Below, one piece after another: positions 7,250 to 11,702 of a stretch of DNA of 11,702 nt. Origin of the DNA: Trichomonas tenax (Eukaryota > Parabasalia > Trichomonadida > Trichomonadidae); the NCBI GenBank assembly GCA_023091735.1, contig JALKBU010001386.1, positions 1 to 11,702 of the forward strand, in the 5' to 3' direction. Within the stretch, counting starts at the first letter, position 1, and each line of letters opens with the position of its first letter. The translations under genes and the position numbers were made by a program. A model generated the notes under the pieces. That model was not told the origin of the DNA, did not search any database, and worked only from the letters and a program-made list of their open reading frames with translations.

Positions 7250-8122
7250 TAAAACGTCAAAATGAAATACATTTGTCATCATAATAATAAGATGAATTAA
7301 ATCATTGTAATGAATTATTATTCAATATATTCAAAAATAAGATAAATGTAAGCTCAATATATAGTTGCAATCTAAAACTTGGTTGAATTTTAAGAAATTA
7401 CGGAATTAGGAAATTCAAAAAAAATAATAATATGTCAAATTTCATATTAAAATACTGGCCACTATTATTCATTTTAAAGAAAAGATAAGCTGTTCATAAG
7501 AATGTATAAAAAGAAATTTAATTTGTTTATTGACCTCTTTAAGAATCGATCAAATATTGTTCCAGTATGCTACTGAGCTATTTAAACGATTGATGGCGGA
7601 TTTAACGATGTGATTTTGAAATGCAAATTGCGAAATTTTTGCTTTCTGTTTAATTTTAGTAAAATAAGCCTTACATCATAGTTGCCGATGGGTTTTCGCG
7701 TATTTTAAAAACTGTGTAAATGATTTCCTCACAGACATGAAAACTTGAAAATGGCATCCAACAATGGTATCAACATATTCTAGTACAACTTTTTGTTACA
7801 CCTCAATGGCATTTTGGTTTTAAAAACAACACCGTGTTGTCAACCGAGAATAAATAATAGTTTTTGCTATTCATTAGTAACTGAGCATTCATATATCATC
7901 ACAAAAATCATTGCACTCTATCCATGTTTTAAGCTGAAATTGCGTAATTTTCAATGATCAATTATCAAATTCATCTGACAATTGTTATTTCTTGGGATAA
8001 AGCATATAAATTGTTAATGTTTCATGTTCCAAATCTACACTCATTTTTGCAGTTGCTAAACACACTATAATAAGGAAAATATATTATAAAATTTTATATA
8101 GAAAGATAAAACATGGTGAAAA
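7250..8122. other. Spacer downstream of the CLU-like gene
   Basis: About 870 bp without a credible gene. Roughly 7560-7860 is less AT-rich than the rest (for example GATTGATGGCGGATTTAACG near 7590) and could be old coding or repeat sequence, but all frames are interrupted. Near 8076-8100, on the minus strand, TATAAAATTTTATAA follows the CLU-like stop and contains the UAAA sort of sequence used for polyadenylation in trichomonads. Confidence 0.45.
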
Positions 8123-10483
8123 TCAAATGATAAGTTTGTAAATTTGAGGTAGAAAATCCTCCTTCGCCGATTTCAAGTATTCAACAGGTCCATTCGCACA
8201 AATCTCATCTAAAAATTTCTCGTTGTTAGGAATCTCTCCAGACAGTGCCTTCTTCCTCCACTGGTCCACCTGACTTGCATCTCTTATTGCGTGCGATTTG
8301 AAGAACAAACGAATTATATTTTTTGCAATTATTCTGCAAGAAGGAGTTTTGTTCTCGTTTTCGCCGGAGAAGTCTCTAGTGAACAGACTGTTGTAGAATA
8401 CGAAAGCATTCTCGAAATTGCACAAAACATCGAAATTATTTGCCAAAACTTGGATATTTTCGTATGCAATGAATTCGTCTGCGTAGCAGCAGAGAACTTT
8501 GTAGCTTTCTTTAGCTAGTTTCAGCGATTCCTCGTATAATTTCTCTTGATACAAAATTTCGGCTTGTAAAAGTGTTTTGTATGGTGTATCTTGCTTAGAT
8601 TCGATGAAGCTCTTGCAATCACGAAGATTTCCACTAGAAATCATTATTTTTCCAATGATATAATTCAAGGAATTTTCGAAAATTGTGTTTTCTTGTGCTT
8701 TTGTAGCAAAATCAAGTGCTTTCTGGAAGTTTCCAGCTCTGTATTCTATGATAGAAGCAGTTTGGAAGAACAAACTCGTAAACCAATGTTCACCTAAACA
8801 ATAATCGATGAGAGGTGCTCCTTGATCGTAATTCTCGGTGGAAACTGAAGCTAAACCTATAATTGGACTGATCTCTCTATTGGTTGTCTTGCATGTTTCG
8901 TAGCATAATTTGGCGAATTTCAAATTACCTGTGAAGCAATAACAAACGGCGAAAATTCCCATAATGGCAGAAATCAATGGGTTCTGTTCACCATACAATG
9001 TCTGGACAACAGCCGCCCTTTCGTTCAATGAAGTGCAACATTCTTCATATTTCATTTCTGCGTACGTTATGATATCATTCTTAGGAATCCTACGAACAGA
9101 ATAACACAATTCTAAGAGTTTGTTATAAGGAACAACGTGCTCATGCAAGATTTGACTCTCATTAAATTTATTATCGAATTTGTAATCTTTTGACTCAATG
9201 AACTCAATCCCAATCATATTCTGAAGCGCAACAAAAAGCATGAAACGTGGAATCATGACCTTTGGAGGAATTAAATAACCAAATTTCTCATTCAACTTTT
9301 GTGCAATGATACTGTTCCAATATGTATTGTCATCGAGAAGCACATTGTTAAAGAAGTCTATTATCTGTGCGTAGTACTCTTTTGAAGGATCGATCTGAGA
9401 ATTAAAGATTTCTGTGCAAATTCTTGCGATAAGTTCAGCTTCAACGATTGGTTTGATGTATTGGTTCGTAAGTAACTTAGCGATAATAGGAAGATGTTGT
9501 GTTAACAAATTCTTCTTGTCAAGAATCGAATTTAATGATATCGAATCATAAACGAAATATTTCATCGAATCCAACTCTTTGGCGAAGTTTACGCACGTGT
9601 CATCACTCTCATAGATATCATAGAGCGATGAGGCATCGAGAATCCACAATCTGTTCTTTTTATCTTCGCAGACGTTGAATTTAGAAATGATTGCATTTGT
9701 TGCGCCTAATTGCATCTTTAAATGCAATAATTTCGTATTGCTTGCATTGCTAAGCTTCTTCTTTGGATGGAACATGTCCGTGGACACAAGGTAGCTTTTG
9801 CCGCGAGTGTTGAACAAAGAAAGAAGAGGAACGTACAAATACTCGATTTGTTGTGATGCGACCCACGCGAGTGAAGAAATTCTCTTTTCTACGACTTCAC
9901 GTTCGCTTTGTGGTACCTCTTGTATGGAAAGTCCATCGATAACCTTGATGTCTGTTCCTTGTTTGATTGCTGTCTCTATTTGTTGATGCGTAATTGATAA
10001 AAACTTCGCACAAAGTTTCGTGTAATTTAACTGGCCCATCTGTGTGTCTTTGTTCTCTAGCGCGAAATCGTAGCTTTTTACGTATTCATCGAGGTTGAAA
10101 TTTTCAGCAAGAAGATCAGTTCTTGATAAAACTGACAATGACTCACGTTTTGACTGCGACAGCGATATTCTCTTTGCTTTGTTTGCGATTAACGAGACTC
10201 TTTTCGTTGAATTTCTGAAGTAATGAATAAAACTTTTGCGTAATTCGTCATCTGATACAGAAAATACCAATTTAACAACGCCTACTTCAACTTTGAAGAC
10301 ATTTTCTTTATTAAATTGTGTTCTTTTCAGTTTTTTCGCACGACTTCCGACAATATTATACGTTTTTTCGGGTTTTTCGTCCTTTTCGTTTTTACATATG
10401 TGGAGGAGTTCTGGCGATACGCGAATGAACTTCTTTTCCCACAAATCTTCGTCGTAGTTATATTGTTCCGCAAATCCTTCCAT
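8123..10483 (-). CDS. PH-like / CLU-like / TPR-like large protein
   Basis: A 786-residue protein ending in TGA, with start ATG 10483 about 40 nt below an Inr. Residues about 10-95 read as a PH-type fold (LWEKKFIRVSPELLHICK, then KLVFSVSDDELRKSFIHYF). A basic Ser-rich linker follows (95-120). Residues about 150-290 resemble the central CLU domain of Clustered-mitochondria proteins, especially its end, where LLHLKMQLGAT and NRLWILDASSLYDI line up with the usual L-lk-H and DGR-Y-LD-aRl-P motifs. About 345-405 (EAELIARICTEIF, FFNNVLLDDNTYWNSIIAQK) resembles the helical part after CLU. From about 485 to 770, paired helices such as ASIIEYRAGNFQKALDFATK suggest TPR-like repeats. CLU proteins elsewhere bind mRNAs for mitochondrial proteins and affect organelle distribution. 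Here the glycines and arginines of the motif are partly lost (NRL for DGR), so the domain is divergent. No enzyme active site is seen. The CLU assignment is from remembered pattern and is moderate. Confidence 0.88.
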   Translation of the reverse strand: MEGFAEQYNYDEDLWEKKFIRVSPELLHICKNEKDEKPEKTYNIVGSRAKKLKRTQFNKENVFKVEVGVVKLVFSVSDDELRKSFIHYFRNSTKRVSLIANKAKRISLSQSKRESLSVLSRTDLLAENFNLDEYVKSYDFALENKDTQMGQLNYTKLCAKFLSITHQQIETAIKQGTDIKVIDGLSIQEVPQSEREVVEKRISSLAWVASQQIEYLYVPLLSLFNTRGKSYLVSTDMFHPKKKLSNASNTKLLHLKMQLGATNAIISKFNVCEDKKNRLWILDASSLYDIYESDDTCVNFAKELDSMKYFVYDSISLNSILDKKNLLTQHLPIIAKLLTNQYIKPIVEAELIARICTEIFNSQIDPSKEYYAQIIDFFNNVLLDDNTYWNSIIAQKLNEKFGYLIPPKVMIPRFMLFVALQNMIGIEFIESKDYKFDNKFNESQILHEHVVPYNKLLELCYSVRRIPKNDIITYAEMKYEECCTSLNERAAVVQTLYGEQNPLISAIMGIFAVCYCFTGNLKFAKLCYETCKTTNREISPIIGLASVSTENYDQGAPLIDYCLGEHWFTSLFFQTASIIEYRAGNFQKALDFATKAQENTIFENSLNYIIGKIMISSGNLRDCKSFIESKQDTPYKTLLQAEILYQEKLYEESLKLAKESYKVLCCYADEFIAYENIQVLANNFDVLCNFENAFVFYNSLFTRDFSGENENKTPSCRIIAKNIIRLFFKSHAIRDASQVDQWRKKALSGEIPNNEKFLDEICANGPVEYLKSAKEDFLPQIYKLII

Positions 10484-10520
10484 TAATAAACGTACGCTAT
10501 TTTATTTTTGAAATAAGGTT

Positions 10521-10526
10521 AAATGA
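10521..10526 (-). promoter_or_regulatory. Probable Initiator of the CLU-like gene
   Basis: The minus strand reads TCTCATTTAA with TCATTT at the core, A+1 at 10524, and a 40-nt leader before ATG 10483. It is the best Inr match in the 80 bp upstream of the gene. Confidence 0.5.
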
Positions 10527-11198
10527 GAGAAATGCTGGTGAATTTATTTTTACTTTTTGTACTTATTGAAGGATATTGTTCAATTTCTTTCATATAGCCA
10601 ATGAACCACTGTACCTACAAAATTGTATCACATCAATATAACTCAACATCAACAAGTTTATATTGAAATAATTCGTAAACATAGAAATTGTAATCTTTCG
10701 CTTTATTTTGGATTCTCCTATCAATATTCGAAAGGAAATGTAAATTAGATAGCAATACGAACAACCCATTAAATTCTTCATATTTGATTAAATATCAATG
10801 TTGAACAATCAATCGAAACAAATTTTGATTCAATTGAAAATGAGCATCATCCTCCATATTGGCCGATAACTGTACAATTTTCTATTATTAATTCATCACA
10901 TGATATTACTATTCGTTAATTGTATTCATTTTAAATTTGAGAGCATAATGACATTTTCTTAGTAGTATATGTATGGGGGTTATTTGCCAAAATTTGCAAA
11001 TGCCTCTATGACCCCATATTTGAAGGATTTTCGACAATATTCCCGACAATCTAAATTATTAAATTTTAGATTTCCGCAAGTTTTCAAATTTGAACATGTC
11101 AATTATATTGTTATACCATATATTTATTATATTCATATAAAAAACTAAGTTAATTTTTTATTATTTAATTTTTTTAATTCTTACATAAACAGCGGACA
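10527..11198. other. Divergent spacer between the CLU-like gene and the right-edge ORFs
   Basis: About 670 bp, AT-rich, with no convincing gene. A 63-codon minus-strand frame at 10590-10781 starts from a non-ATG codon and looks random. An inverted-repeat patch lies at 10972-11018. AT content rises further from about 11100 toward the right-edge ORFs, which may mark the border of an inserted element. No clear Inr precedes ATG 11199. Confidence 0.45.
10972..11018. repeat. Two-part inverted repeat
   Basis: TATGGGG (10972-10978) pairs with CCCCATA (11012-11018), and inside it ATTTGC (10982-10987) pairs with GCAAAT (10996-11001), leaving an asymmetric internal bulge. The G and C runs stand out in AT-rich surroundings. 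It could be a small structured element or the eroded end of a transposon; no function is assigned. Confidence 0.45.
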
Positions 11199-11573
11199 AT
11201 GTTGAATATTAAACCCGATAAAATAGATGAAAGAGTGATTGATGATGGTGTACCTGTTTATATTTTAATATTTAAAGGTAAACAATATTACAGAATGATA
11301 AATCCTGAGTACATAAAGCATATATTTATTAAAGAAGACTGCGAGGTATTGAATCCCGAAGACTATGAAAACTCTAAATCATTAATTAAATATAAATATA
11401 TTGGAAATGACGAAAGATGTAAAATGAAAGATAAAATTTATATAGTAAGATATAATGAATGGAAAAATGACAAAATAAGAAAACATTTCGGTGATTTCGG
11501 AAATAAAACATCATTTTTTAAATCAGGTATTGCAGAAAGTCTTCGTATGAGAAGATTAATGAATGAAATATAA
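11199..11573 (+). CDS. Small unknown ORF, possible Maverick-type or viral element gene
   Basis: A complete 124-residue frame, ATG to TAA, of charged and aromatic character (VPVYILIFKGKQYYRMINPE near residues 19-38; a Lys/Arg-rich C-terminal third with FFKSGIAESLRMRRLMNEI). It is soluble, with no signal peptide or membrane span, and I recognise no domain. Codon choice is extremely AT-biased (AAA, AAT, ATA, TAT dominate), unlike the ankyrin and CLU-like genes. No Inr is obvious upstream. The next ORF begins only 24 bp after its stop, on the same strand. Tight packing plus alien composition suggest a multi-gene mobile element such as a Maverick/Polinton or an integrated large-DNA-virus segment. 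That is inference, because no hallmark gene (integrase, polymerase B, capsid, ATPase) lies within the window. Confidence 0.65.
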   Translation: MLNIKPDKIDERVIDDGVPVYILIFKGKQYYRMINPEYIKHIFIKEDCEVLNPEDYENSKSLIKYKYIGNDERCKMKDKIYIVRYNEWKNDKIRKHFGDFGNKTSFFKSGIAESLRMRRLMNEI

Positions 11574-11597
11574 ATTTTATTTTTTAATTTCATATAA

Positions 11598-11702
11598 ATG
11601 AGTATAAAAACATTTGATCTAAGGTCTTTAGGTTTTACAGGAAAAGAATTATCAAAAATAATGAATGATTTTGATGATGGTGAATTTCCATCTTATTTAC
11701 AA
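11598..11702 (+). CDS. Start of a second small unknown ORF, cut by the right edge
   Basis: ATG at 11598 opens a frame of 35 codons that reaches the last base of the window without a stop, beginning MSIKTFDLRSLGFTGKELSK and continuing with an acidic stretch. It has the same strand and AT-biased codon use as the preceding ORF, after a 24-bp gap, so the two probably belong to one compact unit. There is too little sequence to recognise a family. Confidence 0.5.
   Translation, partial: MSIKTFDLRSLGFTGKELSKIMNDFDDGEFPSYLQ

Noticed and set aside
6934..7255. TAAACT/TAAAAC as target-site duplication of the foldback element
   Set aside because: The two flanks differ at two of six bases and similar AT-rich words are common here.
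7734..7760. Similarity of GACATGAAAACTTGAAAATGG to 1197-1224
   Set aside because: The match is interrupted by a 7-base gap and is built of A-rich words; it is not enough to claim a dispersed repeat.

Overview
This window looks like nuclear DNA of a parabasalid protist (a Trichomonas or Tritrichomonas relative), not bacterial DNA. Four observations support this. The genes are short and intronless, separated by long AT-rich spacers. Several start codons lie 10-42 nt downstream of a TCA-pyrimidine-(T/A) sequence, the trichomonad Initiator (Inr) that replaces a TATA box. The ankyrin gene has the DUF3447-type architecture hugely amplified in trichomonads. No bacterial ribosome-binding sites or operons are seen. 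TAA and TGA both end genes, so the standard code applies. I cannot name the species.

Layout. Positions 1-137 (minus) hold the first 45 codons of a gene running off the left edge, with an Inr just upstream. Positions 154-2116 are gene-free and contain a pre-miRNA-sized hairpin (1235-1305) and a nested CA/TG palindrome cluster (1350-1409). An intact 488-residue DUF3447/ankyrin gene is at 2161-3627 (plus). Facing it tail to tail, 61 bp away, is a 5'-truncated beta-helix surface-protein fragment (minus), whose broken end coincides with a short inverted-repeat structure (4209-4296). A 409-residue coiled-coil gene (plus) starts 10 nt after a textbook Inr. After more spacer comes a decayed gene remnant (about 6430-6654, plus) with an in-frame stop, then a 309-bp foldback element (6941-7249) whose 74-bp inverted ends enclose a 21-bp minisatellite. 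The largest gene (8123-10483, minus) encodes a 786-residue protein that I read as PH-like, CLU-like and TPR-like helical. At the right edge (11199-11702) two very AT-rich, tightly packed unknown ORFs look like the start of a compact mobile or viral-type element, possibly Maverick/Polinton; this is inference.

The intact genes do not form an evident pathway. Each appears to be a separately promoted unit on alternating strands, set among repeat and pseudogene debris, which is typical of repeat-rich trichomonad genomes. The least explained parts are the foldback/minisatellite element, the 28-bp hairpin, the CLU-like protein in a lineage with hydrogenosomes instead of classical mitochondria, and the right-edge ORF pair.
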